A stretch of DNA of 64,000 nt from Magicicada septendecula (GCA_034769895.1 CM068372.1:437972958-438036957); one strand, 5' to 3'. Numbered from the stretch's first letter, positions 21,856-32,750 are shown. Notes: generated by a model from the letters alone, not told the origin. Numbers and translations are program-made.

Positions 21856-22230
21856 TAACCATTGTGTGCCTTAACTCTAATAGTCCAAAATACTATTTTT
21901 TCTTATACTTTACCATTGCTGCTCGTGCCGATAACACTCCTATATTTTCTATTATAATAGTACATCATCTTCTTTCTACAGGTTTTGCTTGTTTCTACAG
22001 ACTTTACTTTTCTACAGGTTCTTCTTTCACACTATTTTTAAAAACATTTTAATTAGTAGTTAATTGGTAAATTAACCATTTGGTCAGTTGGTTATGTTTG
22101 TCAGTTAGTTTGGATAATAAGAAAGTAAAAAGGGATAAAGGAAATTTCGGGGGGGGGGGATAATATTGTACCACATGTTTAAACACAAAGGTGCTGATAT
22201 ACTTATTTTCATGAGTACTTACTTTGACGT
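21855..22230. repeat. Dispersed repeat family B, copy 1
   Basis: Matches 27898-28235 over nearly its whole length. Both open with AATAACCATTGTGTGCC after a GAA tract, share AATTAACCATTTGGTCAGTT and a G-homopolymer, and end near CTTATTTTCATGAG.ACTTAC. This copy has about 40 extra bases around 21980-22030, where TTTCTACAGGTT is partly duplicated. It is non-coding and the family is not identified. Confidence 0.75.
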
Positions 22231-22473
22231 TACGATTTTTACTAGTAGACGACCCTTAATATTACGTTATAGCAGCTGAGGTGTCTGGCGTGTGTCACCT
22301 CCTTTGTCGTGGATTTTCTCAGTGTCGTACAAAAATTCGTCTTCCAGTACAAAAGACGCTCTTCTGGACAACCTATGAGGAAGATTAAAGAAATTATGAT
22401 GCACCGCATAATGTACGAAATTTACATAATTGACGACGCGACGCAAATCTTGAAACACGACGACGACGACACC

Positions 22474-22517
<44 letters not shown>

Positions 22518-22930
22518 GTGTGCATTTATGCGTGACGATTTTTCTGTTAATACCTGTTTATTGGCGCGTTTGAACCGTCATTAAACAACATCACGCGGTT
22601 TTTTTATTCCCGCTATTAAAACAGAACAACTGCTGAAGTAAAGCGAGCGTTTATTAACGCAGAGATATGCACGTTTACAGGGGGGTCATTAAAGAGTTGT
22701 TTACGCTTGGGTCACTGTCCACAAGGTGAAGTCAACGCTTCACCCGTTTGTCCTTTCGTTCGTCATAGTAGAGTATCGAATGTAATCTGCGTAGTTGTCG
22801 ACGATGTTTAAAATGTGATTGTTTATTTATAATTAAAAAAATCATGTAGGCTACTAGACATTTTTGAAAAATTTCATTTTCTTTTTTTACGTTTTGAGAA
22901 ACCGCATTAGATTAATTACATAGGGTGTTG
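22231..22930. other. (GT)n tract, otherwise no gene recognised
   Basis: Contains a GT microsatellite at 22477-22522 preceded by a short (ACG)n. The 91-codon frame that crosses it is not a gene. Confidence 0.5.
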
Positions 22931-22934
22931 TTTC

Positions 22935-23410
22935 GCATATGGGCATAATTGAGGATTTGACCAGCAAAGTGAGTAAATTTCAACACATTTGCGGTGTAAT
23001 AATAAACACTCTGAAAAAGAAGACCACAAAGGACACTAATGTTAAAAATTTTATAAGACGACGGCCGTTCAAGCATTATTATATGGCTGCGGAACTTGGA
23101 GATTGAGGAAAACCGACTGAAACAAGATTCAAGCAGCGGAAACGAAATACTTAAGAACAGTAAAGGGATGTACAAAAGCAGACCGTGTAAGAAATGAGAA
23201 TGTAAGAAAAGATTTGAATATTTTTTTAGTTAGACAAAGATAATGTTGTATAGAGAAAAATGGAAAAGCCGTTTGCAACGAATGGATAATACTCGCATTC
23301 CACGGTTAGCCTGTAATTACCTGGCACGTGGAAGAAGAGACGTTGAACGCGCGGTAGCAAGGTGGCGAGAAACGGAAGTAGGAGAATGCTCTTAAGCCTT
23401 GAACGGTTGA
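22935..23410 (+). pseudogene. LINE C-terminal relic
   Basis: Frame pieces are KVSKFQHICGVIINTLKKKT, a degraded LLYGCGTWRLR region, AAETKYLRTVKGCTKADRVR, then KWKSRLQRMDNTRIPRLACN and ARGRRDVERAVARWRETE. The order matches the C-terminal region of the 3150/4060 LINE family (CGTI.RTLK, E.RFLR..KGCT, L.RMD..RIP..., RGRRD). Several frameshifts are present. No catalytic motifs remain. Confidence 0.75.
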
Positions 23411-23479
23411 TGTTTCATCACATTCGATTCTGAGAAAAGAAATGACATAAGTTTTCCCGAAGAGGGCTTTCCTCCAAAA

Positions 23480-23660
23480 ATAGACAGAAACTGGTCCAAT
23501 TGGACAGTCTCAAACAGCACAAAAACGGGGTAGGCCTACATCCAGCAGAGCGTGGAAGGAGGATAAAACGATTAGACAACGGAAAGAGGCTTGCAACTTG
23601 ATTATTGGAACAACTGCGATGCGATAGATGGCAGTGGTTGTAGAAGACTTTTGAGTGGAT
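23480..23660 (+). pseudogene. Possible LINE C-terminal scrap
   Basis: A short stretch reads KTGRPTSSRAWKEDKTIRQR, followed by a W-rich end. It resembles the GRP..W.EGI..AMS.RGLN ending of the LINE copy at 40190-41039. It is too short and decayed to be certain. Confidence 0.35.
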
Positions 23661-23755
23661 GGAATGATAAATCTGTAATCATAATTTTTTTAAACATTTC
23701 TATAAAACAAATATCGCTCTTATTGCAATAATTCTCTCAGTTGTACAGTTATGTA

Positions 23756-25028
23756 CGAGTATTGTTCAATAGAAACACGTTTGATCTGCGCAGCCGTGAC
23801 TTCGTCGCCATGGCAAGGGAATTCATTTGTTTATGTTGTCTGTTTAAGTACTAGTGACACGTCTGTCGAAAATATTTGCAGTTTGCTCTTTTCTAAGCGT
23901 TGTGACTGGGTTGAAAAATGGCATCTATGGTGGAAATCCGTCCAAAGATAATCTGCGTGCCGTTATTCAGTTTTTAACCCGGGGGGGGGGGGGGGGGCTC
24001 AGCCAACGGAAATTTATACGAGAATGAAAGATGTACATGGTAACTATACTTATTCTCATACGGCAGTGGTTGAATGGTACAATAAGTTTTGACAAGGAAG
24101 AGAATCCACTAAAGATTTGGCCCGTCCCGGTCCTGCACGTGTTGGAGCATCAGATGAAAATGTGACAGCTGGAAACTGCTTTACGCGCAAATAAGCGCAT
24201 CGAAGTTGGAGAACTTTCTCAAATGTTGAGTATCAGCGTGGGAACTGTTCATTCCATTCCACGAATGGAACTGCTCAGTGGATTCCGCGACTGCTTATTG
24301 ATGAGAAAAAAAAATTGGGTCCGGCCTTATCATTACAGCATTTGATGGGCTATCAACAACAAGGTAATGCCTTTCTACACCAAATTGTTGCCGGTGATGA
24401 GTCTTGGTATTATCACTACGAACCAGAATCCAAACGTCAGAGTACGCAGTGGAAGCATGCACAATCTCATAAGGCGAAAAAATGTCGGTCCCAACCTTCG
24501 GCAGGAAAAGTAATGGTGACCGTATTTTTTTTATTATCAGGGTGTGCTGCTCTTAGATTTTAAACAAGTTGGTGTCAACATCAACGCTGAGCGATATGCA
24601 GACAGTTTAAAACGCTGACGGGTTAGCATCAAGAATAAACGTTCCAGGAAGCTTACGAATGTTGTCATTCTTCTGCATGATAATGCTCGACCCCATGCAG
24701 TCCTGACGATTCGAGATCTGCTTGGCCGTATGAAGTGGGAAGTCTTACAACATCCACCTTACGGTCCCGACTTGTCCCCGTGCGATTATTATGTTTTTGG
24801 CCTATTAAAGAAATCACTAAAAGGACGGCGGTTCAAATCGGACGCTGAGGTAGAGTTTGCTGTTAGCGGATGGTTCCGCAAACAGCCGCAAGAATTTTAC
24901 CAGCAGGGAATCTATAGATTATTACAACAGTGGGACTCATGCCTCAATGTTAATGGAGACTTCTTTTAAAATCGTTGAATAAAAAATGCTTTACAGCCTC
25001 TAAACGTGTTTCTATTGAACAATCCTCG
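23756..25028 (+). mobile_element. Mariner element, near full length
   Basis: The terminal inverted repeats are 24 bp (23756-23779 and 25005-25028) and differ at one position (CGAGTATTG versus CGAGGATTG). TA flanks both ends (23754-23755, 25029-25030), the expected mariner target duplication. The length of 1,273 bp is normal for a mariner. The interior holds one decayed transposase in the same orientation. Confidence 0.95.
23918..24969 (+). pseudogene. Mariner transposase, inactivated
   Basis: This encodes the DD34D transposase that cuts and pastes the element. Visible landmarks are QPTEIYTRMKDVHGNY and HTAVVEWYNKF (helix-turn-helix region), VAGDESWYYHYEPESKRQ (first catalytic D), HDNARPHAVLTIRDLLG (second D), PPYGPDLSPCDYYVF (third D) and the C-terminal LLQQWDSCLNVNGDFF before the stop at 24967-24969. 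The ATG at 23918 fits the family start. Inactivating changes include a 17-base G run at 23981-23997 in the N-terminal region, in-frame stops and several frameshifts. All three aspartates survive, but in different frames. Confidence 0.92.
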
Positions 25029-25030
25029 TA

Positions 25031-25560
25031 GAATACACTAAGCACAAAAACAAAAACAATAAAAGTCACTAAGTTAATTAAAGTCACTAGTCCCCAATCT
25101 GTAACACAACTAGTACGTAATTAAAACTGGTGACTGCATTGTGTGACTCCACCGAACTGTCTGGCCTACTTAATAACCACGTGAGTTTTTCACTGACTGC
25201 CTCCTACAGGTGTGCTTGCACTCTTGCACACCGCTTAAGACGCTTCTAATTATTAGGCCAATTGGCTGGTTCTGTTAATTAGCATTTGTTTGCCAATCGT
25301 TGTTGTGCATGTGTGATGTCATCATTTATACCATGTACTATTAAGCATTTGTTTTCTTCGTAGACCATGACTGCGTGTTTGTGCTGGCTTAACTTCTCCA
25401 TTTTCTACGTACGAATATCTTTGCTGTCAAGTTTTTGTCATTTTAAGAAAGTCACCTCTTTTAAGTGCGTAGGCTCTATTGTGAAAAACACGTTGAAGTG
25501 AGGCAGAAGAAATTAGGATGTATCTGGAAGCAGATTATATTTTTCACTAAGGAATATTTT
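25031..25560. other. No gene recognised
   Basis: AT-rich flank of the mariner without supported features. Confidence 0.5.
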
Positions 25561-25699
25561 GAGAAGACGGTGATACGGGAAAACACATTTCCAATTACAT
25601 GAACCGCTCATTTGGTCTTTCAAACCCGGAAATATCAGAATAACATGAAAAATTTCAAATCAAAACTCTGAGTAGAACAGTCAGTCCTGTAAGGCAAAA

Positions 25700-25984
25700 C
25701 ATTGAAAGCTGGAGCCATAGAAATAACCGAGAATCATACGAGTTACAGAGAGATCTTCTATTGGCTACACACTTTAAGTTTAAGAGGATGGTCACGTACG
25801 GCGCATGGAGTAAGCTCTAAGGTGAGGAAAAGTTTTCAGAAGACGCTGTTTGGCTTTGGATAGGGAAACGTCTCCGCAGAACGAGACAGATGGGTGCTAC
25901 TGAAGAGGACTTTAAGAAGATGGGCATCAGTTTTGTGCAAACCCGAAATTTTTCAGTTCTCCATTTTACCAAATGGAGGAAAGG
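25700..25984 (+). pseudogene. Possible LINE C-terminal relic before GAA tract
   Basis: The frame GKRLRRTRQMGATEEDFKKM, GISF...KWRKG is followed directly by GAAGAAGAA. It resembles the GKR.RGR.R..W...EDLKRMGI ... W.. ending of insect LINEs. The match is weak and the upstream part is unrecognisable. Confidence 0.3.
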
Positions 25985-26190
25985 TAGAAGAAGAAGAAGA
26001 AGAAGAAGAAGACGACGAACGAGAACGAGAACGAGAATGAGAAGAACAAGTAGAACAAGAATAATGAGAAGAAGAAGAAGAAGAAGAAGAAGGAGGAGGA
26101 GGAGGTGGAGGAGGATGATGATGACGATGGTGATGGTGGTAGTTGTGGTGATGATGATGTTGCTGCTGCTGCTGATGATGATGGTGGTGG
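25985..26190. repeat. Compound GAA/CGA/GGA/GAT microsatellite
   Basis: Successive tracts of GAA, AACGAG, GAA, GGA, then GATGATG/TGGTGG/TGCTGC. Long frames on both strands are artefacts of this simple sequence. Confidence 0.93.
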
Positions 26191-26464
26191 TGATGAAAAT
26201 GTTTTTCACGGGTAAAGTAAAATCCTCTCTATTGTTTTGGTATCGTTGAATCGTGTTAGACATTTTTAACCAGACTTTTAAGTAGAAACCAATTTCATAT
26301 AGACTAAAAGCTATTTGTCAACACTAGGAATGTTCAGTTGGTTTGGATCGTGCTCAGATTTACCCGACTGTTGGTACATGCGTCTGCAGTAACGTTGAAA
26401 CTCAGGTCGTTACTGTTAATAACAAGACCAGTGTTGACGAAACACAGAACTTAAAATAATTCAT

Positions 26465-26710
26465 TCGCAACACGGGGTAGACACTGCACAATCGATTGTA
26501 GCGAACGTTAGTACACGGGGGTAAAGTTCAGTCAATGCAGTCTGGTCTGTCGGCGGCGCACAATTAAAAGTTTCCACGGAACTGAGACCGCACTACTCCG
26601 ACTGACACGTGCAGACAATCTCTACAATTGCTTTGGTTACAAACGGACTGAGCAGTAACTCTCACACACCTGCATTTGGTTTTCAAACTCGCCAACAATT
26701 GTTTTCCTAA
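26465..26710 (+). repeat. Dispersed repeat family A, copy 1
   Basis: Shares with 35262-35465 (inverse) and 55880-56050 (same strand) the blocks TTAAAAGTTTCCACGGAACT, GAGACCGCACTACTCC, TTGGTTACAAACGGACTGAG and ACTCTCACACACCTGCATTT. The 5' side reaches ACAATCGATT, which is also in copy 2. It is non-coding, and no pol III boxes or terminal repeats were seen. The family is not identified. Confidence 0.75.
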
Positions 26711-27483
26711 TGCAAAGTAATGCTTTTGAATGCGTTTGAACGCTATCTAAATACATTTGGACACTTTTTAAAATCAGGGATGCTGATAAAAATAAAATGG
26801 CTGACGTGAAGAGGGTCTCAGATATCCTCTCACAGAAAGTTACGCCTACCTCTGAGAAAACAAGTACTAAAGACTAGCTGTACTAACGGAAAATTTGTAG
26901 TAGGCCTATTTCTAAACATTAATGTTACTAATTCAAACAAAATATAATCACGTTCAACTTAAAAAATAAATATCGTGAGACAGTAAAAAATATCCAGAAC
27001 AGAGAATTTGTTATGTGTCTGAAGTCAGATGTAAGATGACACCTGTTCTAGGAAACCTGTTTAGCTAAACACCAAAAATGTAATATTAGAAAAAGAAACC
27101 AGAAACCATACGTTTCTCGGATATTTCTCGACATCCGCTACTAACGAGAGATTATTCCGTTAGTCACATGAGTCAGAATAAGTTAGTCAGAGTCAGAATT
27201 CTCACGAGGCACCAGACACTTTGGGGCGTATGCGTGTGGTGATCTTGGCCCCAAACTTCACATGTCTTCTTACTTTCTTATCACCCACTTAAAATCTAGT
27301 TGGAAAATGTATAGAATGTAAAGAGTACTTGAAGTTATGTGATTCAGCTATGAATTTGCGCAAGTAAGAATAACAACTAACAAATGCAAACTTTCTTAAA
27401 GAAACTTTCTATCCGAGTAAAAGACCAAATACTTCTGTACAAAGTCTCAAGCAGTAGTGATTTACTGGTAACGGTCTCAAAAA
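26711..27483. other. No gene recognised
   Basis: AT-rich; contains TAGGCCTA near 26902 and AGTCAGA repeats around 27169-27200. No supported gene. Confidence 0.45.
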
Positions 27484-27491
27484 CGTCGAAG

Positions 27492-27727
27492 CAGTGGTAT
27501 AACTAAGAGCAGCTCCGGGGGGGGGGGGATGAGACTAGCTTAAAGGATGGACTGCCCATTTTCCTCATATAATTATTTATACAGTTATTTTTAAGCCTTA
27601 TGTTAACACACGCAACTGGATTAGAAATAGGCTTACGTTATGTGATTATGGAATTTCAGTGACATTTTTAATACCTCTCTTCGGGGCGGGATTGAGCCCT
27701 GATCTTCCCCCCGTAGTTACGTCACTG
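27492..27727. mobile_element. hAT-type MITE with 8-bp target duplication
   Basis: The termini are CAGTGGTATAACTAAG at the left and CGTAGTTACGTCACTG at the right, an inverted CAGTG..RTAACTA. CGTCGAAG flanks both ends perfectly (27484-27491 and 27728-27735), the 8-bp target duplication of hAT elements. The element is 236 bp, non-coding, with a G11 run near 27518 and a C6 run on the right. It depends on a transposase from elsewhere. Confidence 0.88.
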
Positions 27728-27811
27728 CGTCGAAGTATGATAGTGAGACCCACACGATTAGTAAGCACCTTTAGCAGAGGTAGGCCTAACTGGTTTAAAC
27801 CGAAACCCTGA

Positions 27812-27831
27812 AAGAAGAAGAAGAAGAAGAA

Positions 27832-27862
<31 letters not shown>

Positions 27863-27898
27863 AAGAAGAAGAAGAAGAAGAAGAAGAAGAAGAAGAAA
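27812..27898. repeat. (GAA)n microsatellite
   Basis: About 87 bp of GAA with one AAT interruption, immediately upstream of repeat family B copy 2. Confidence 0.95.
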
Positions 27899-28240
27899 TA
27901 ACCATTGTGTGCCTAATAGTTCAAAATACTATTTTTTCTTATACTTTACCATTGCTGCTCGTGACAATAACACTCCTATCTTTTCTGTTATAATAGTACG
28001 TCCTCTTCTTTCTACAGGTTTCGCTTTTTCACAATATTTTTAAAAATATTTTTATTAGTACCGGTAGTTAATTGGTAAATTAACCATTTGGTCAGTTGGT
28101 TATGTTTGTCAGTTAGGTTGGATAATAAGAAAGTAAAAAGCCGTAAAGGAAATTTGGGGGGGGGGGTGATAAGATTTTACCACATGTTTAAACACAAAGG
28201 TGCTGATATACTTATTTTCATGAGCACTTACTTTCTCACG
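27898..28240. repeat. Dispersed repeat family B, copy 2
   Basis: Second copy of the repeat at 21855-22230, with the same GAA tract on its left side and a G10 run at about 28155-28165. It is followed within 30 bp by another GAA/GGA tract. Confidence 0.75.
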
Positions 28241-28270
28241 AAAGGAGTAGTACTGTACCTACTACTGAAA

Positions 28271-28471
28271 GGAGTAGGAGGAGAAGGAGAAGGAGAAGGA
28301 GAAGGAGAAGAAGAAGTAGAAGGAGAAGGAGAAGGAGAAGGAGAAGGAGAAGGAGAAGGAGAAGAAGAAGAAGAAGAAGAAGAAGAAGAGGAAGAGGAAG
28401 AAGAAGAAGAAGAAGAAGAAGAAGAAGAAGAAGAAGAAGAAGAAGAAGAAGAAGAAGAAGAAGAAGAAGAA
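28271..28471. repeat. (GAAGGA)n and (GAA)n compound microsatellite
   Basis: A GGAGAA/GAAGGA hexamer phase for about 90 bp, then about 110 bp of GAA. The polyglutamate and polyserine frames across it are artefacts. Confidence 0.95.
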
Positions 28472-28479
28472 GAAATTTG

Positions 28480-29285
28480 TAAGATCGTACAGATGACTAC
28501 TTCCACTACTATTGTAAGCCGTGAGTTTTTAAAGTTTATAATAAACGAAGGATAAATAAAGAAGTGTCTCTACTATTTGAGTATTAATAAAAATCTTTGC
28601 TTATTGACTCGAAATAGAAAACTTTTAAGAATTTTATCACCATCGTAATCATTGGGATGTGTGTGTGTGTAGTAGCATGAACGTCGGTGACAGAGCTGCA
28701 CATAAAGCCGTGGCCGTGTTGATGTTTCAGTCGCTGCGGAAGGAAAGAACGTTCCCCTGCATGAAATATAAATTAAAACGATTTTAATGGCCGCGGCAGC
28801 AGTACATAACGCCGGCAAGCTATCTGAATAGAGTTTTTATCGCTTTTACAATAAAATGTAATAAAACCTATCATTCGTTTGGCTGCTGGAAAAGGTCGGT
28901 GACGACCTCCCGCCCTTTCAGAGCTAAACACTTTGGCGGTCATGAAAGATTCTCACAATAAAATGCAAACACTGTTATCTAGATTCGAAAACGGCGGCAC
29001 CGGACGACTTTGACGAGAATCATAGTAAGCGTTTGTCCATTAGTTGTAGTGCTGAAGATAGCAAAACAATGTAGTGAATTTATTTGTTACATCCTAGAAA
29101 TGTTCTTTTTGGGATTGTTGTTACATACAAGAGAAACCTATACATTCTTTATTAAATGAAGTAGAAGATCGCAAGACAGCTAATGCGATTTCAGGGTGTA
29201 AACTGCGACCGGGGAAGGGAAGACGAAGTTGGCCTATACAGTATGAATGACGATATGATCAACAGATGTGGGTAAGTACATTCAT
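28480..29285. other. No gene recognised
   Basis: Mixed sequence with a short (GT)n near 28659. No supported coding region. Confidence 0.45.
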
Positions 29286-29289
29286 TTAC

Positions 29290-29700
29290 TACTAGCTGCT
29301 GTTTACCCGCGGCTTTGCACGCGAATATTTGTGACTTTTAATAAGTATTTTAATATAATTTTTATTGTCTATGACTATAAGGCGTTCTGTCAGCTCGTAT
29401 AACAATTTTGTACTCATTAGTCAAATTGCCTCCAAAGCTGTTTTCAACACTTGTACTATTTTAACTTGTACTAAATTATTATGTTCGTTCAACAGCCTTT
29501 GGAGATTTAAAAGTACCCGTTTATAAAGCCTTTGGAGATATTTATAAAGTACCTGTTAAATCATAAACGCTAAATTCTTTATTTTAAATGTTACTGTGTT
29601 ATAAACATTGTATAACACATTAAACGTTATGTTTTCCTCAACCATGGCTTTTATTTATTTCAGCAGTAAACTAAAAACCAAAAACCGTTTTCACCTAAAC
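29290..29700 (-). repeat. Dispersed repeat family C, copy 2 (inverted)
   Basis: Inverse match to 17880-18170. The far end reads ACTAGCTGCTGTTTACCCGC then GGCTTTGCACGCG, a terminus style seen in widespread insect repeats. It contains CTTTGGAGAT twice and is non-coding. Confidence 0.65.
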
Positions 29701-29744
29701 TCACAAACGAAAACAGCACGTATTTTAGCTTTCCATTAATGAGG

Positions 29745-30000
29745 TCATGGTCCAGGCTTCTGAAGCATATAATACTACTGGCCGCAATGCAGTTTTGTAA
29801 ATCTCGACCTTGGAGTTTCTAGAAATGTTTCTGGACTTTAGGATAGACAGCAAAGAAAAGTAGCACCCATTTTTCATGGCCAGTTTGTCTCGAATTTTCA
29901 TTGCCATCTGATACTTTTTGACGTCAAGAGGGAGCCAAGATATCTAAAACTATCCACCCTCTCAAATTCACTGCCATTGACTATAACAACGCATCCAACA
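29745..30000 (-). pseudogene. LINE C-terminal relic, antisense
   Basis: The minus strand reads GCVVIVNGSEFERVDSFRYL, GSLLTSK, then (shifted) AMKIRDKLAMKNGCYFSLLS, ILKSRNISRNSKVEIYKTA, LRPVVLYASEAWTMT. These are the F.YLGS, GN.CYFSL..ILKS and RPVV.YGSE.WT landmarks of the LINE family also present at 20830. One frameshift is seen within the fragment. The 5' palm is absent. Confidence 0.8.
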
Positions 30001-30149
30001 CCTAATCAAGATAAGTCCGAGTGGCGAAACGAATCAATAGATTACAAATCAATTTCAAATTTCGTGCAATCCAGCTGAACAGCTGACTTTGAATTCCAAG
30101 TATCAGCAGATAACGAGATGCCCAGACAATGGGAGGAAGAAGCAAAGAG

Positions 30150-30775
30150 ACTGAGGGGGCTGTCTTGTTGGATGTGAGCAAGGGATTCGACAGAGTCTGG
30201 CACGAAGGCCTCCTCTTCAAACTGGATCATTCCCCCAATTTCCGACTGCACTTTATGCCGTCCTACCTTAGTGATCGCACCGTCAGGGTTAGTGTCGACG
30301 GGTCCTGTTCTTCAATTTGACCCGTTGCTGCTGGAATTCCGCAGGGTTCTGTCTCGTGTACACGAACGACCTGCCAGTTTCATCCGGAGTCACGTTGTCT
30401 CTCTTCGCCGACGACGCTGTGTATCATTGCAGCTACCTGTCTCCGCGATTTGCAAGCACAGTGATGCTCAAGTTGGACTTGCTTCCGCATCGGTTAAGGA
30501 AGTGGCGGATGGCGACCAATACGGAGAAATTCGAGGCGATATGCTTTAATCGTAAGTCAATTTCTCGAAGACAGTCTCTCTCCCTAGAAGGGAGGCCTAA
30601 CGCCTGGAAAGAGTCGGTGAGGTATTTAGGTGTCCGGCTAGACCGGCGTCTTAGCTTCAACGCCCACGGGACGATACCCTCAACAAGGCTCGCGGCGTCC
30701 GATCCAAACTGTTTCCCATACTTTCGTGTCGCAACCGCCTGGCCCTGCGCACTAAAGTCACCAGGAACCTCGGTA
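30150..30775 (+). pseudogene. Jockey-type LINE reverse transcriptase fragment
   Basis: Several polymerase motifs are recognisable in order. Motif A is AVLLDVSKGFDRVWHEGLLF (about 30151-30210), with the LLD...FD signature. SYLSDRTVRVSVDG follows. Motif B is AAGIPQGSV (about 30329-30355). Motif C is LSLFADDAVYH (FADD about 30404-30415), motif D is RKWRMATNTEKFEAICFNR and motif E is VRYLGVRLDRRL. The pattern fits the Jockey clade. At least two frameshifts (between A and B and between B and C) inactivate it. It is clearly GC-richer than its flanks and ends abruptly at RTKVT, where the Tigger-like terminus begins. Confidence 0.85.
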
Positions 30776-32750
30776 ATTTGAATGCCGATACCTCGAATCC
30801 CTTGATATCTCGAATCTTTTTATTTCACTCTACTTTCCCCATACGGGAAAAAACATGTAATAAACATACATGTTATTTTCCCGTCACAATTCGAATATGT
30901 TTTAAAAGAAACCTTATTAACTCGATTCAAATGTTCGTCACTTTCTGGGCGTGTCACTGAACCTCTAAAACTCGTAGTAATGTATATGCCGACCTTTACA
31001 ACTCGAAGCTCTATTAAAAAGAACTCTATTGAAGTTTTGCCGCGTAAACCTCCATAAGTCGAAGGTAGCCTGTTTCTGGCTCTACCAATCCTCCTCTCTT
31101 TACATACGAATGCTTCGTATGCTTCGTTGAAATGAACAGTAATTTTCAATTAGAATAAATAGGTAACAATTGCGTACAATTTTTGGATTTAAATGGTTTT
31201 TTAGTAAATAAATGAACATAATTTTGAAACATAAATTTGAAACACAGTTTTTTACTGAATTAGTCGGACGGTAACTTTTGTTCTGATAACATCAAATTCT
31301 ATTATTATTATTACTTCCATGTTCCGTAAGAAAATGGAAGCATGGTGATGGCGAAAAAAATCGTGTTCGAGATAAGGGCTGATTCAGATTGTACTACCCT
31401 CAAAACTTGAAGAAAAGTCATTTTCCGAAAAGTGTCTGTGTGTCTTTGTGTAGAATTTTTTCTATGGCGAACGATAACTGCCGCAAATTCAAACTGAATG
31501 GAATAATATTTTGCATACGTCCGTGAATTGTAGAGTACTCGAGGTCTATTAATTTTGGTGAAGATCGGTTAAGAGGAAGGGGTAGTTTACCTGCAACGTT
31601 TTATGTTTAAACAAGAATAGAAGTACTTAATTTAGACAAATAAAGTATCCTGAAAAGAAGGTCATAATAATCCACTGTTGAAATTTAGATGAAATATCTA
31701 TAAATGAGAAGGGTAGTTAAAGGGAGAGGGGGTAATTTTCTATAAATGAAATGATAGTTGAAGGGGGAGGGGATAATTTTGTATTTATGTACTACGTTAT
31801 CGGCGACAAAGAAGTAGTTCGTTGGTCCAATTCCTTCCCGGGCTGTTTGGGCGTGGTCAAATTCCTTCCCGGGCTGTTTGGCCGTGGCCCAATTCCTTCC
31901 CGGGCTGTTTGGGCGTGGTCAAATTCCTTCCCGGGCTGTTTGGCCGTGGTACACTTCCTTCCCGGGCTGTTTGGCCGTGGTCCAATTCCTTCCCGGGCTG
32001 TTTGGGCGTGGTCAAATTCCTTCCCGGGCTGTTTGGCCGTGGTCCAATTCCTTCCCGGGCTGTTTGGGCGTGGTCAAATTCCTTCCCGGGCTGTTTGGCC
32101 GTGGTCAAATTCCTTCCCGGGCTGTTTGGGCGTGGTCAAATTCCTTCCCGGGCTGTTTGGGCGTGGTCCAATTTTTTCTGCTACGTTTCGGTTATGCCAT
32201 CGACTGCCAGTGAAAATCGAGTGCGCTAGCGTGAGGTGGTATACGTTAGTGACCGTAGTACTGTGGTTAAGGCTGAAGAAATAAGTAAGTTTCTATGGAA
32301 ATATTTCATTTCGAAAATGATTCTAAATATAAATCGTAGAACATGGAATTCATGTATGGTTGTCCATACCGATATTTATATTAGGCATCTTTACAATGGG
32401 TACTTTACTAACTTTGTATTCATTATACAAACTGTGAAAGTAAAATAGATGTATTTGTAACACATGTTCAGTTTAGTTTGGCACAAAATTCTATATCTGT
32501 GTTACAGGATTTCTATTTACCAATAAGATCGCAATATTGTTCATTGCCGTACTTACAAGAACACAGTTGTTTGTATGCCGTCAAACCAGCTGAGGGACAC
32601 TGTACTGTTTATTGCGCTATACGCGAACCTATATAACTCGAATGTTAGTACTCGCATTCTTGGTAACTCAAAACCTCAATTAATCCAAATATTCGATAAC
32701 TCGAATTTTACCCATTTCCCCTGAAATTCGAGTTACCGAGGTTCCCGCTG
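30762..32750. mobile_element. Tigger/pogo-like inverted-repeat element, about 2 kb
   Basis: The left end (AGGAACCTCGGTAATTTGAA) and the reverse complement of the right end (GGGAACCTCGGTAACTCGAA) match at 18 of 21 positions. Both ends contain several subterminal AACTCGAA/CTCGAA copies, as in Tigger-like elements. A TA follows the right end at 32751-32752; the exact left boundary is unclear because it abuts the Jockey fragment. No transposase frame was found. The interior holds a 31-bp minisatellite. Two neighbouring elements of one family, rather than one long element, remain possible. Confidence 0.6.
31826..32166. repeat. 31-bp minisatellite, 11 copies
   Basis: Unit starts fall exactly every 31 bp from 31826 to 32136. 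Each unit has TTCCTTCCCGGGCTGTTTGG and a GCGTGG or CCGTGG end. Units largely alternate between TCCAA/GGGCG and TCAAA/GGCCG types, giving a 62-bp higher-order period. Because 31 is not a multiple of 3 and the unit has no stop in most frames, overlapping frames of 83-177 codons appear on both strands and encode the same peptide cycle. These are artefacts. The array is strikingly GC-rich and has a CCCGGG site per unit. Confidence 0.95.

Noticed and set aside
28088-28555. 155-codon polyglutamate frame
   Set aside because: Produced by GAA/GGA repeats and the non-coding family B repeat.
31751-32284. Overlapping frames of 83-177 codons on both strands
   Set aside because: All are generated by a 31-bp minisatellite with few stops; the same peptide cycle appears in three frames.
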